Source: Phytophthora sp. 'mugwort' (Eukaryota > Oomycota > Peronosporomycetes > Peronosporales > Peronosporaceae). Taken from it: a DNA stretch of 64,000 nucleotides. The translations under genes were made by a program, and so were the position numbers. Location of the stretch: assembly GCA_033558025.1 (NCBI GenBank), contig JAUCEF010000018.1, positions 2,170,001 through 2,234,000 on the forward strand, in the 5' to 3' direction. This document shows positions 11,139 to 21,193 of the stretch, in pieces (position 1 is the first letter of the stretch; every line of letters starts with the position of its first letter). The notes beneath the pieces were generated by a model that worked only from the letters and a program-made list of their open reading frames with translations, ran no database searches and was not told the origin of the DNA.

Positions 11139-12953
11139 TTAAAGATGCGGGTAAAGCTGAGCAACGGACCACGTCCAGTCGATCCCGAATGACAAACCGC
11201 ATCTTATCATTGCCTTTCGCGCGTAAGACATACCGTTCTTGTCCGTTTGAAGATTGACAGCTTTGGCCGCATCTGCAGCAAGTTGCAGGAAAAACTTCTT
11301 ACCTGGGTTTTGAAGCTTACCTGACCACGAGCCATTGTTCCGAACCTTGTTTTGCCAGCCGTTTTCCTTAATCAGCTCCATCTTCTTCTCGTTCCACTTG
11401 ACTTTCCACGTGTCCATAATCTTGGAAATTACGAACGAGTCCGCTAGTTGGCAGAGGTCCGTCGCGTTAGGCGGGAAAAACTTGAGGTCGGAGTTAATAG
11501 CATCGAGCTCTGTACGGCATTCGTCCGCCTCCAGATGACTTGAGCAGTTGTCGAGGTAAATCCTTTTCTTTCGCCCGCGAATGTCTGCTCGCATCGCTCG
11601 TCTTTCTTTCAGATACTCTCGAAACAGTTTCTGCGTCATCCACCCCAACCTGCTCGACCGATAGCAAACACCAGGGTTTTGTCCGGAACTCCGTGGATAG
11701 GATAGTTCCCCGTAAATTCGAGAAATCATCATTGGGTGGTGTATCTGCGCGCTTGGTCCTCCTGACAGCCGCACGACCATCGTCATTCCTTCACCACCGG
11801 ACACCACATCAGCGTACTTGACAGTCTCTTCGCCGCAAAACCCAAGCGTCTTGACGTTGCCGAAGTCCACATCAAAGTGGGTTTCATCGATGTTCTCTAT
11901 TTCATTTTCATTGAGCGACCCGTCCGCTAAACCACGCTTCAACTCGCCTAGGTGAAACGCCACTTCTTTCTCGATGTGCTGAATCTTTGCCTCGCTGAGT
12001 TGCTTCTTTCCTGTTTGGGTCCTGATAACAATCTGGTGTGCCTCCATGAAACATTGAATCCAGCGTGGAGTGATTTTGTCGATGATCAGCGCACCTTTTG
12101 AGTCAACACTTTTGGAAGTGTAGGGCGCAGAGCTGTCTCGGAGAATCTGTTTGGCGAGTTGTAGCAATAGTGCCGGCTCAAACTTCACTGCAAGTTTTCG
12201 GAGTCGTTCGAACTCATCCAATCGCAAGGGATACATTCACATTACCCACGCGCTTCTAGGTCTCCCACGCCTCGCAATGATCTTCGTGCTAACGCGTCGG
12301 CTTCCTCCACGCCGACGTGCCGAAACTACAACCGCGCCACGCTCGGGCTCCGATATGAGCTCACGCTTCTTCCACCAGTCTAATGACTTTGCTAGGTTCG
12401 CTGCCCGCGAAGCGGAGTTGAATACACCAGGGAATTTGTCGCTAATGTATTTTGCAAACATGCCTTTTTCTCCACTGGCTGCCTCGTGTCCTGTCATCCA
12501 GCGGACGATCCTTCGGTGATGGACGATGCTGCTGACAGCCTGTGTGCTGCGAGAATATCGGCTTAGCGGCGGCGACTGTGATTGAGAGTACTCGGGTTCA
12601 TCTTCAGAGTCGTTGGCTAGTCGTAGCATCCAACACAGGTACGCTGAGAGGTGTGCTGTTGCTGGCTTGGTCGGCGTTGTCACAGTCTGGGCACACCACC
12701 GACTGCCCAAAGCCTTCAGCCCCGGTGGGTCGTCCACAAAATGGATGCAGGTGATGGGAGCACTTTGGACAGCGATGAACAGGACCAACGGGCTCGCCAC
12801 AACCTCCACATCGCGCAGAAGACGTAGCGACTTGCGTGCCAGATAGCTGATAAAACTGAGAGTGAGGACATCAAAAACCGTGGAGGGAATGGTAGGACAC
12901 TCTGCCGTCCAGTCCTTCACCCCTACCACCGATGCGGAGGTAACATCAGACAC
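11139..12953 (-). pseudogene. pogo-like transposase with one in-frame stop
   Basis: Two open frames in the same register abut: 12953-12237 (238 codons, ending TGA) and 12236-11139 (365 codons, beginning ATG directly after that TGA). Together they are one gene of about 604 codons broken by a single stop. The N-terminal part has an R/K-rich AT-hook-like RRGRPRS and a WW-containing helical region, likely for DNA binding. The catalytic part shows IENIDETHF (Asp117 of the second frame), KRIYLDNCSSH (Asp229) and PNATDLCQLADSF (Asp266), the DDD set of pogo-type transposases. Active protein would cut and paste the element at TA sites. A start at the downstream ATG would give an enzyme without the DNA-binding part. 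Read-through or sequencing error are alternatives. Confidence 0.8.
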
Positions 12954-13188
12954 ATCTCACTATGGTGGCGAGTGTATAGTCTTATAACTGCTTGCACTTG
13001 GTCGGCACTTCGAGAACCACTTACAGCAAAAACAGTTGTAATGAAAACAAAAGCGTAATGGGTGACTCAACCTCAGTCGGGTTGATTAGCACCTGCGCGC
13101 TATCCCGCACGACTCATATGAGACTAATTTTGAACTTCACTTGGTCAGGCTATTTCTGAATTATGATAATTTGCTTTGATAATACCAT

Positions 13189-13203
13189 AGTCTGACTAAG
13201 ACT
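13189..13203. promoter_or_regulatory. subterminal palindrome 3 (possible transposase site)
   Basis: AGTCTGACTAAGACT near the right end, one mismatch from the perfect palindrome at 10881; a further half-site GAGCTCAGACT follows at 13210-13220. Confidence 0.5.
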
Positions 13204-13258
13204 ACTTTTGAGCTCAGACTATTTTTTCGCACACAGACTAGTTAGAGTAGACAGTGTA

Positions 13259-14131
13259 CTGATTGGACCGGCTGACCTGTGCGCTAATGTGGCGGCGGCC
13301 ATGCAGCAGGACTTCCAACTGAAAAATCTAGGTGAGGTGAATATCTACTTGGGATTGAGATCACAATCAATCGTGCAGCTCGGCAAGTGGTTTTCTCGCA
13401 GGCACAGTATGTTTGAGAGCTACTGGTCCGCTTTCACATGGCAGCGTGCCGTGGGGCAAAGACACCGGAACCATCAGGCCAGCTCCAAGTTCGCGAACCA
13501 GCGGAGGGTGAACGACCGCCTCCGTATCGGCAGCTAGTGGGAGAATTGGACTACCTAGTGTCGGACACACGCCCAGACTTAGCGCACGTGGTTCGAACCT
13601 TGGGATGTATCTGGCCGAGTTCGACCAAACGCATTTTTTGAACTGGGGCGTCATGTGCTTCGTTACCTGAAGCACACAACTGACTTCGGCCTAGTGATAG
13701 ACATAGGCACAGGTCGGAAGATCGATTTAAAGTTGTTGACGGATGCGGCGAATGCCAACGATCCGGTGGACAGGAAGAACATCCGTGGTTACGTGACGAT
13801 GCTTGACGGGAATGTAATCCGTACGCATCAAAGAAGCAAGGACTGAGCGCTCAGAGAGAGTACTACCGAATCGGAGTACATTGCGATGGCGGAGGGCTTC
13901 AAGGACCGTCAGGGGGTGAGTCATCTCTGTGATGAGCTAGGCTGGGAGTATGTGACTCCGACGTTGTTTGGCGACAACATGTCAGCGATCTACACGATGG
14001 AACGACCTGGCAAGCACAGCAGGGTCAGAACACGTATCACAAGGCTCGTGATCTGGTTGAAAAGAAGCTACTCTGCGGTGCAACACGTAGGCACCAGTGA
14101 CATGATGGCCGACGACATGACTAAAGGCTAG
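13259..14131 (+). pseudogene. Copia RT C-terminal part and RNase H
   Basis: After the nested transposon the copia frame resumes (LIGPADLC, then QQDFQLKNLGEVNIYLGL). A second frame from about 13520 gives PPYRQLVGELDYLVSDTRPDLAHVVR, the conserved end of the RT connection region. RNase H follows as MLRYLKHTTDFGLVI with KNIRGYVTML (13655-13846), then LFGDNMSAIYT, GKHSRVRTR and VGTSDMMADDMTKG (13886-14131). Canonical copia RNase H has KHIDVR-type sequence at the RVRTR position. At least three frame breaks make it nonfunctional. Confidence 0.8.
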
Positions 14132-14340
14132 GACATGTGAAATTTGAGCGATTTCGATCAATGCTCAAGGTACTACCACTGCAGGACGTGCTGGAGCGTT
14201 GAAGTTCGCACATGGGAGTGCATATGGGACCAGTGGGAGTTTCGCCTGCAAGTAAAGGGTGGTGTAGACCGTAATGGCTCGCGCAGTGGCACTGAATGTC
14301 TCGCAAGGACGCTAGATGTCGTGCAAAGTGCTGGAGACAC

Positions 14341-14519
14341 GATGGCTCTCATACGGGCGTTAGAGGCCGTGGTGGCTCGCGCAAAGCGATGGATGCTGTG
14401 GTGGCTCACGCAGTGGTGCTTGAGACGAAGGTAGCTCGCGCAAGGGTGTTGGATGCCGTGGAGGCTCGCATATGGGCGCTGGAGACCGCGACAGGCTCGC
14501 GTAGGGTTATGTACTCTGG
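14341..14519 (+). repeat. 30-bp tandem repeat, about six imperfect units
   Basis: Units start at 14341, 14371 (29 bp), 14400, 14430, 14460 and 14490, each beginning GRTGGCTCNC-like or GGAGGCTCGC and containing a GCTGGA/TTGGAT core. Degenerate earlier units may reach back to about 14270. The period is a multiple of three, and the plus frame 14296-14529 stays open through most of it, reading Ala/Val/Arg-rich decapeptides. Whether it is translated is unknown. It lies directly after the copia RNase H end. Confidence 0.7.
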
Positions 14520-14863
14520 AAGCCTTTAGCCGGGATCGAGACATGACAAGCAACGAATGGGAGGCATGTGCAACGTGGTGAAATTTTTGACTCATTGATT
14601 ACCAAGACTAAAACTAGTCGCGATCGCTGAGCTCTGGTTGAAGTTGAAGCTGAAGCTCGGTATGCGCCTTCTGCTGCGATGGTGCATGGGCACATCTGCG
14701 CAGAGGTCGAGTGGTTTTCTTTCGCTACTGTTGGTTAACACGATGGTCATTTGTGTCACTAAAAAGCATACCAAAGCTAAAACAAAAATAAATCGGCACA
14801 ATTACAACATCTGACCATCACTCAAATCGTTCCATTTGACCAGCAGCATTGCGCACTCGCAGC
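14520..14863. other. upstream region of the Maf gene
   Basis: No gene was recognised. Immediately before the Maf start codon, 14821-14841 contains a CTCAAATCGTTCCATTTGAC stretch with weak resemblance to the oomycete initiator followed by a flanking CATTT element. Confidence 0.3.
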
Positions 14864-15710
14864 ATGTTGTCCGCCTTGTCGACTCACCTCCGTAGCCGCC
14901 GTGTGATCCTCGCATCGCAGAGTCCTCGTCGTCTGGAACTTTTGCGTGACTGTGTACGTTTGTCGCTCTCAGTGGCTCACTCTCTCGCGTCGATCGATCG
15001 CCTCGTGACCATCCGTCTGGTCTTATCTGATTCAGGGTCTCACATTCGAGGTGATCCCGTCTACCTTCGAGGAAAACCTGCCCAAGGAGCGGTTCTCGAC
15101 GCCCGACCTTTATGTGATCGAGAATGCCAAGCAGAAGGCGATGGAGGTGTTAACTCGCGTTTCCAAGGAGACGAACGCTGGGGAACAGCTTCAGACAATT
15201 GTGATCGGATGTGACACGGTTGTAGTGCAGGATGGAGTGATCTTGGAGAAGCCCAAGGATACGGAGGATGCCTTCAATATGCTTAACAAACTGTCGGGCC
15301 GGCCTCACGAAGTGTTCTCTGGTGTAGCTCTCTTCACCGCTGAGAGAGGCATTGATAACCCGCATTTGTTCTTTGAAAAGACCAGCCTGGTATTTGGCCC
15401 ACTGGAACCCGAAGACATCCGCGGTGCGAAAGTTTAAGAATGGTGTGCAGTAATTCTTTGTGTTGACTTATTGCTCTTCTCTATAGCTTATATCGCAACG
15501 GGGGAGCCGATGGACAAGGCGGGTTCTTACGGACTTCAAGGTGAGTCTTGACGATACTGGACGCTGTCAGATGTTGAGCTAATGGATGTTGTAGGCCGCG
15601 CGCGATGCTTTGTCCAGGAGGTTCATGGCTGCACGAACAATGTTATCGGCTTCCCGGTGCAGCGCTTTTACCAAGAACTGAAGGTGCTGGTGTCACGCAA
15701 CGAGCTCTAG
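14864..15710 (+). CDS. maf: Maf-like nucleoside triphosphate pyrophosphatase (4 exons)
   Basis: Exons 14864-14953, 15036-15423, 15487-15540 and 15595-15710 join to 648 nt, 215 aa, the usual size for Maf proteins. Introns of 82, 63 and 54 nt have GT/AG ends. Residues 14-23 give VILASQSPRR, the N-terminal Maf signature; GCDTVVV near residues 88-94 holds the conserved Asp, and EKPKDTEDAF, LSGRPHEVFSGVAL and IATGEPMDKAGSYG follow in family order, ending NNVIGFPVQRFYQEL. Maf enzymes hydrolyse non-canonical or pyrimidine NTPs (dTTP/UTP and modified forms) to monophosphates, cleaning the nucleotide pool in the cytosol; ASMTL contains the same domain. The ATG was chosen because an upstream in-frame TTG has no support. 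No frameshift, so I regard it as functional. Confidence 0.92.
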
Positions 15711-15920
15711 AGGAAGTATTTTGGCACGAGATAAGCTCAAAACGGGTAACTTTCTACCTTGTCTGCATTGTTCTCTATCGAAAAATGTGTGCGTTGGTAC
15801 TTCTACTTCCTCTTGCTACGACTACAAAGCAGCAACGAAGCGGATCAATCAAGTACAGCACTTGCAACCCAGGAGCTTTATCTCTGACTCGCGAACTTCC
15901 TCTGCCGATTCTCCAATTTC

Positions 15921-17622
15921 CTATTCGGTTTTCTTCTTGGGTTTCGGAGCTGGGATGCACGAGAATACAATGTACAGTACGACGGCAGCGATGTGGCCGG
16001 CGAAGTACGTGTTCTTCATCGAAGCCAGCGAGTTCTCCCACGACATAGCCTACGTGCAAATAACGTTAGTTTAGACCATAATTACGACACACAACATCCA
16101 CGTGTGGCGTACCTGGAAGGGCATCACGAAATAGTGCATGGCGAATTGGGTCAGCAGGTAGCCCAACACGTCATAAACTTTCTTCTTAGTTCCGAACGAT
16201 CCATCGGCCTCAATGAAACGCGGACGAAGACGCTTGAAGGCAAGGCGGTTCACAGCCGTAGCCAATGGCACTGTAACATCACAAAGTAAACCGCATGGTT
16301 AGATATCTCACATGCAGCCAAACGCATAAAAACTGCTCAAGAACTACGTACGGCTCATGAAGAAAATGTAGTAGCCTGGGTAGAAACCGTGCCAGAAGGC
16401 AGAGATAAAGTAAGTGGCCATCAGCGAGTTGCCTGTGCGCGTGTACACGTAGCGCTCCAACCAGTTCTGCGTGCTCTTGTTCCAGGCGCGCGAAGCAGCG
16501 CGGATGCTCTGCGCCAACTCAAAGCCTACAATGTCCATGTTGCTCACGCCGTTCCATCCACCGCTAGAGCCGTCCTTGTCGAAGCCCTCGAAACCGAAGC
16601 CGCACAACACCGTGGCGCCCTCAGCAATCTGTTCACAATACCAACATCAAACCATCAATTTGTCAACTAGAAATCAGTCGCAACAATTGCAAAATCGCTG
16701 CGCTTACCTTCCAAGCGGCGTAGTATTTGACCTTGCAGAAGATGAGCGTGATGTACAAGTCGCGAATCTGATAAAGAAATGGCAGCGCAGCGATCTTGGG
16801 GTCGTGCAGATTCGACAGCGGGTACATAGGGCCGTATACAGCGAAGGCAGCCATGAGCAGGGAGCCAACCAAGAACTTGGAGAAGGCCGCTAGCACACTT
16901 GACGGCTGCTTGTATTTGCCGTCAAGCAGGAACTTCTTGCCGCTGCTCACGTCCAGGTACTCGCGGATCTCGAAAGCCGGACCGGCCAGGAACGTGGTGA
17001 AGCTGTAGACGTAACCGAAGAACTCGAGCAGACTCGGGATTTCCTTGATGGCGAGCTTCTGGCGGCCTTCGTATACTTTCTTCTTGCCTGGAGACATCTC
17101 GGCGCCCTTCTTCTCGAAGGTATTATCCACGACGCCGTCGTAGTAATTGTAAGCGAAGCTCGTGAGCTTGATCACCAGAAGCATCTGCGGGCCCGTGAAG
17201 TCCAGCGTCCAGCCCATGTAGTCCACGTAGAGACGATAGATGTGCGATGCTGACATGTATAGCATGTTGAATAGGAATACCATACCTGGGGCGTACTTGG
17301 ACGGGCCGAACTTGACGATCAGGTACGTCAAAAACGAAGCGATGAACGAGTGAACCCAGCTCGATCCCAGCACGAACTGCGCGATTAAAACGCCCAGCAC
17401 CACGTCGAAGAGGTGCTTCAGGCTAGCGCCGGGCAGCAGCTTGTATACGACAGCGAGAGGGTACGCAGCGAATAGGCACAGCACGTAGCAGAGCTGGTCG
17501 CTACCCAGGCCGAGCGATGCTGACAGCTCGTCTACTTGAGCATGCATGAAGTTGAAGTCCAACGGCGTGGCCAGCTCCGCGTACGGCTGCAGGTGCTCCA
17601 CGACATCCACGACGCGGTCCAT
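15921..17622 (-). CDS. MBOAT lysophospholipid acyltransferase, intron-containing paralogue
   Basis: Exons on the minus strand: 17622-16708, 16628-16352, 16270-16113 and 16049-15921, totalling 1,479 nt, 492 aa. Introns of 79, 81 and 63 nt have GT/AG ends, and exon joins match the intronless paralogue at 19284-20723. The protein is multi-pass, with hydrophobic segments through the first 300 residues. WNKSTQNWLERYVY (Asn355) and FWHGFYPGYY (His385) match the active-site Asn and His of MBOAT1/2/Oysgedart-type enzymes, which transfer acyl groups from acyl-CoA to lysophospholipids in the ER (Lands cycle). The tail PKPKKKTE has a basic/KK-rich ending consistent with ER retention. The ATG at 17622 was chosen over an in-frame upstream start because it begins the region alignable to the paralogue. 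It lies head-to-head with that paralogue. Substrate preference cannot be read. Confidence 0.93.
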
Positions 17623-17649
17623 GGTAGTGGCGAGGAGGGCGGGAGGGGG

Positions 17650-17668
17650 ATTAATGCGCGGAGTGAGC
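17650..17668 (-). promoter_or_regulatory. initiator-like element upstream of MBOAT paralogue 1
   Basis: On the minus strand GCTCACTCCGCGCATTAAT lies about 28 nt before the start codon and agrees at about 12 of 16 positions with the oomycete initiator consensus GCTCATTYYNCAWTTT. The short leader is typical of oomycete genes. Confidence 0.35.
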
Positions 17669-19249
17669 GATGGATAACACACAATGGCTGTGTGGCGAGC
17701 AGCTCACGCGTCAAAAAACGCGTGTGGATACTATACACAATACAGGCCGGGTATCCGTCCTGGATTAAATTCTACGTGTACATGTATAGTTAATGGCCTG
17801 CATGTTATGTATAGTGTAAATAACAGTACCGTACTAGGCTGTCTGTCCAGCATTGACGAGCTCGCTGTTCGGCTGAAGCATTGTCACTGGCAAAATCGCG
17901 CAAGGAGTTTGCAGTCGATCAACTTGACGGAAAATCCTCACTATGCGCTGAAATGCACTACACGCTCTACATGCTCTAGATAACCGACATGCGCACGATA
18001 AAGATGAAGCGCAGTCGGCTTTATTTGCTCCTCTCTAGAGCTCATGACGTTCTGTAGGTAGACGTATTAGCTACAAGTGCCATAAAAACTTAATGCCCCG
18101 CTTTCGACACCCCATTACGATGGCCCCTTGACGAAAAAGTCACCTAGACTTGCAATCGGAAAAAAAAACTGGTACCATGTACGAGAACGCCATCCATGTC
18201 GCCATGCCAATTGTGCATCAATTAGTGCTTACAAATAGCGCTTACTGTACTTAGTAGTACAGTAACTGTACCACATCCACTCCAATCCACAACGGTCGAA
18301 TCAACTGATGACGCCTTCAGTTGCAATCAGAGGTCGTGCCTGCTCCGCGCCAACGCAGGGAAACCCGCAGTAAGCTCCAAGATCCACCAAGCATGACCTG
18401 ACGTATACATGTTACATCAACTCGCTGCTCGACTTACGTCATTCGCGTCCCGGCGATACCCATTGTCAACGGCCGTTGCCGCCTTTGTCCTGTCGCTGCC
18501 CTGTCAAACAAAGCACTGGAGTCCAGCCTGGACACTAACAAGTGTCCAAGCACCTTGAAGGCGAGCACCTCACGTGTTAAACGGCGGATCGAAGCCGCTT
18601 GCACTCCTGGAATCCTTCCGACGATCGAGTTAACGTTGCCCATAATCTCCTCCGCAAAGCTCGATTCACTCGATTCAGGAGCTCGGGAGAACCTGCGTGT
18701 GCACCCAGCGTGTCTTGGCCTGGCTTACTGTTCTGTATGAGCTCGTTCGCCTTTACTTGTGTACTTCGCATCCTGCTGGCACCCTTTTGCCTCTTTGGCA
18801 CGCGATCTGTGGCGCGACGCCTTTCATCCATCCTGCACCACCGCAACTCTGCAGAACACCGAAACCGCAGCAAAGCAGGGGCTTCAACATGCTGCTCCCC
18901 AAGCTTGGGTGAACATCGAGTGGATGAATGCGCTCTAGTCAGCAACTGTAGCAATGATGCGCTGCGAGCCAGTCAAACCGCGCAAGTCGCGCGTGGCAGT
19001 CAACGAACGCTTTCAACACGGGCATCCCGAGTTGTGACATGGGATGGCTCCGAATAGTGGCCCTTCTAACCTGCTATCTATTATATCCTAGTTCCACTTA
19101 CCGTATTGACTGCACCACTGCAAGCTAAGTCAACGTGATCAATGTCTCTAAAACCTTATTAACCGGCGCGAGCTTGAGAGCGTCATCGGCACACGTCGCA
19201 CATGACATCAACTTGGTTGCCATTCTTGCCATACTCCTCGCTCGCAGCC
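17669..19249. other. intergenic region between divergent MBOAT genes
   Basis: About 1.6 kb. Frames of 125 aa (18954-18577, minus) and 152 aa (18599-19057, plus) overlap on opposite strands and show no domain or splice-supported extension; I do not call them genes. The region presumably holds both promoters. Confidence 0.5.
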
Positions 19250-19265
19250 TCTCATTCCTGCTTCC
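19250..19265 (+). promoter_or_regulatory. initiator-like element upstream of MBOAT paralogue 2
   Basis: TCTCATTCCTGCTTCC, about 19 nt before the start codon at 19284, agrees at about 11 of 16 positions with the oomycete initiator GCTCATTYYNCAWTTT. Confidence 0.4.
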
Positions 19266-19283
19266 GCCCCGCATTTGCCACCC

Positions 19284-20723
19284 ATGACTTCTCAGATGCT
19301 CTCGGCGCTGAGTGACGTAGCTATTCCGCTGCGATTCACCATGTTGAACCAGCAGCTAACGCAGCTCTCGGAGCTCATGGGTTTGCCCGTGGACCAACTG
19401 CGCTGCGTCACGTGCCTTTTGGCCGTCTACCCGCTTGCACTGGTCGTCCGCAGGTTGCCATCCTCCACGGCCAAGCACTGGATGCACATCTGTGTAGGCG
19501 TCAGTATTGCCCAGTTCGTCTACGGAGCAGGATGGCTACATTCGCTGTTGACCTCGCTGCTTACGTACGCGTTGGTGTGCGTGCTGCCACCCAAGCGCGC
19601 GCCGTTCGTGGTATTTATTGTCAATATGGCGTACGTGGCGGCACTCCACATCCACCGTATGCGAGCAAACTACATGGGCTGGAGCATGGACTCGACGGCC
19701 AGTCAAATGCTGCTACTCATCAAGTTGACCAGCTTCGCTTTCAACTACCACGATGGCGTGGTGTTCAGTGCCACGACAGTGCAGGAATGCGACTTGGAGA
19801 ACACGAAGAGGGTCAAGCAGTCGCGCAAGCAGCTGGCGATCCCGCAGATCCCGTCGCTGCTGGAGTTTCTGGGTTTTGTCTACTGCTTCACGACGTTCCT
19901 GGCCGGTCCGGCCTTTGAATACAAAGAATACAGTGATGCTATCCACGAGACCCGATTCGTGGACAAGAACGGTGTCCGACGGAACGTGTCGCCGGTCCGC
20001 GCGGCGTTGTCCAAATTGGTGTTGGGTCTTGGACTTATGGGACTCTTGGTCCATTACAAAGCCCTCGCAGACTTGAAGGAGATCCTGAGTGATGAAGACC
20101 AGTCCATGCTGATCAAATGGGGCCGACTGTTTATCGCGCTCTTCTTGACGCGAGCCAAGTACTACGTGGCTTGGAAGCTGGCCGAGGGAGCGACTGTGCT
20201 AACCGGCACTGGATTCGAAGGATTCGACCAGCAGAACAACCCCAAGGGCTGGGACGGTGTGAGCAACGTCGACATCTTGGGCTTCGAGCTCGGTGCCAAC
20301 GTTCGTGAGATCTCTCGTGCCTGGAACAAGGGCACGCAGAACTGGCTTGAGCGTTACGTCTACACCCGCACGGGCAGCTCGTTGCTTGCTACGTATTCTG
20401 TGTCGGCTCTGTGGCACGGATTCTACCCGGGCTACTACCTGTTCTTCCTCACGGTGCCGCTAGCTACGTCGGTAAACCGTTTGGCTCGGCGTCACGTGCG
20501 TCCGTACGTTGTGGGGAGCCCTATTAAGCCGCTCTACGACCTTGTCGGCATGATTTGCACGGCCATGGCCGTGAATTACCTGGCGGTTTCTTTCGTGGTG
20601 CTCTCATGGGAAGACGCCGTTGCGGGTTTCCGCTCTATGCGCTTCATTGGCCACGTCGGTCTCGTGGTGTGCTACCTACTGCTCACGTTTGTGCCTGTCA
20701 AGAAGACTAAGAAAACTGTATAA
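19284..20723 (+). CDS. MBOAT lysophospholipid acyltransferase, intronless paralogue
   Basis: A single open frame of 479 aa from the ATG at 19284 (an in-frame TTG three codons upstream was rejected). It is alignable along its whole length with the four-exon gene at 15921-17622, and the sequence crosses all three intron positions without interruption. Hydrophobic segments fill residues about 40-160 and 190-300. WNKGTQNWLERYVY (Asn348) and LWHGFYPGYYLFF (His378) are the MBOAT active-site motifs; FTTFLAGPAFE and SKLVLGLGLMGLL are shared family segments. The C terminus PVKKTKKTV has a KK-rich ER-type tail. Predicted role: acyl-CoA:lysophospholipid acyltransferase in ER membranes. The divergent pair probably arose by duplication with intron loss, or RNA-mediated copying. 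No disabling change was seen. Confidence 0.94.
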   Translation: MTSQMLSALSDVAIPLRFTMLNQQLTQLSELMGLPVDQLRCVTCLLAVYPLALVVRRLPSSTAKHWMHICVGVSIAQFVYGAGWLHSLLTSLLTYALVCVLPPKRAPFVVFIVNMAYVAALHIHRMRANYMGWSMDSTASQMLLLIKLTSFAFNYHDGVVFSATTVQECDLENTKRVKQSRKQLAIPQIPSLLEFLGFVYCFTTFLAGPAFEYKEYSDAIHETRFVDKNGVRRNVSPVRAALSKLVLGLGLMGLLVHYKALADLKEILSDEDQSMLIKWGRLFIALFLTRAKYYVAWKLAEGATVLTGTGFEGFDQQNNPKGWDGVSNVDILGFELGANVREISRAWNKGTQNWLERYVYTRTGSSLLATYSVSALWHGFYPGYYLFFLTVPLATSVNRLARRHVRPYVVGSPIKPLYDLVGMICTAMAVNYLAVSFVVLSWEDAVAGFRSMRFIGHVGLVVCYLLLTFVPVKKTKKTV

Positions 20724-20845
20724 GGCGAGCTCGGTATACCGACCTCATTTATGTATCGAACAACGACTTAAAGAGGAATTGACCGAAGCATTAATTACTT
20801 ATTATAACTTGACGAGATTGATTTGGGGCTCTAGCTGCCTACGAC

Positions 20846-21193
20846 TTAGCCAGAGTACAGTGCGTACCCAGTGTCGTGGTTCTTGAATGAATTGTCCTTT
20901 GACTTTAAGTAAATGACACGGCATTCAGGGGGCTGCGGGGACCAAATGCCTTGGTTATTGCAATGAATTGTCGCCGAGCCCTTCATTTCCGTGCCTTTCC
21001 TGCACGAATACGTCGCCGTTGAGCCCGGGGTTGTGCTGGAGACCTTTACGGACCCTTGAAAAATTGACACCGGCGCACTGCAGTTGTACTTGGGCACACT
21101 GGCACTGCCGCGAAGGTTGCCAGCTTCGGCGGGTGTACAGATCGTGGATGCCACCGCCAGAATGGTGGCAACAACGCGAAGAAGACGTCGCAT
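20846..21193 (-). CDS. small secreted sushi (CCP)-domain protein
   Basis: The 115-codon frame starts MRRLLRVVATILAVASTICTP, a good signal peptide with a likely cleavage site after AEA at about residue 24. The mature part contains one sushi/CCP-like module: Cys at the start (YNCSAP), YSCRKG, HCNNQGIWSP and PPEC at its end, four cysteines in the C-x-C...C-G-W...P-C order expected for two disulfides. CCP modules are protein-binding domains of extracellular proteins, and small secreted single-module forms occur in oomycetes. No RxLR-type motif follows the signal peptide. It is adjacent to and on the same strand as the mucin-like gene at 21529-23940. Binding partner unknown. Confidence 0.75.
   Translation of the reverse strand: MRRLLRVVATILAVASTICTPAEAGNLRGSASVPKYNCSAPVSIFQGSVKVSSTTPGSTATYSCRKGTEMKGSATIHCNNQGIWSPQPPECRVIYLKSKDNSFKNHDTGYALYSG

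Larger units (their letters stand above)
10810..13256 (-). mobile_element. pogo/Tc1-type DNA transposon nested in Copia RT
   Basis: The boundaries can be read exactly. Host RT sequence before 10810 and after 13256 joins in frame if one TA is removed, giving a TA target duplication (10808-10809 and 13257-13258). The left end starts CACTGTGTACGGTAATTAG and the reverse complement of the right end starts CACTGTCTACTCTAACTAG; 19 of 23 terminal positions match. TA duplication plus CACTG-type ends and a DDD transposase place it in the Tc1/mariner/pogo group. The transposase lies on the minus strand. A single stop within an otherwise open gene suggests a relatively recent insertion. Confidence 0.9.
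6540..14131 (+). mobile_element. Copia (Ty1-type) LTR retrotransposon, degraded and interrupted
   Basis: Fragments occur in Ty1/copia order on the plus strand: gag (6796-7332), degenerate zinc knuckle (about 7957), protease (8589), GAG-pre-integrase and integrase (8970-9906), reverse transcriptase (10230-10809 then from 13259) and RNase H (to 14131). Many stops and frameshifts are present. A 2,447-bp DNA transposon sits inside the RT gene. I could not find matching LTRs: sequence 6200-6550 does not resemble 14140-14830. The element ends are therefore approximate and the LTRs may be lost. Confidence 0.85.

Noticed and set aside
14140..14830. Possible Copia 3' LTR
   Set aside because: No similarity to the region upstream of gag (6200-6550) was found.
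14841..15214. Unspliced 121-codon frame at the start of the Maf gene
   Set aside because: The frame runs into a GT...AG intron; splicing restores the Maf sequence and a 215-aa protein.
18577..19057. 125-codon minus and 152-codon plus frames between the MBOAT genes
   Set aside because: They overlap each other, lack domains and sit in the shared promoter region.
20846..21193. RxLR-type effector reading of the sushi protein
   Set aside because: After the signal peptide the sequence has NLRG but no RxLR with an acidic follow-up motif.
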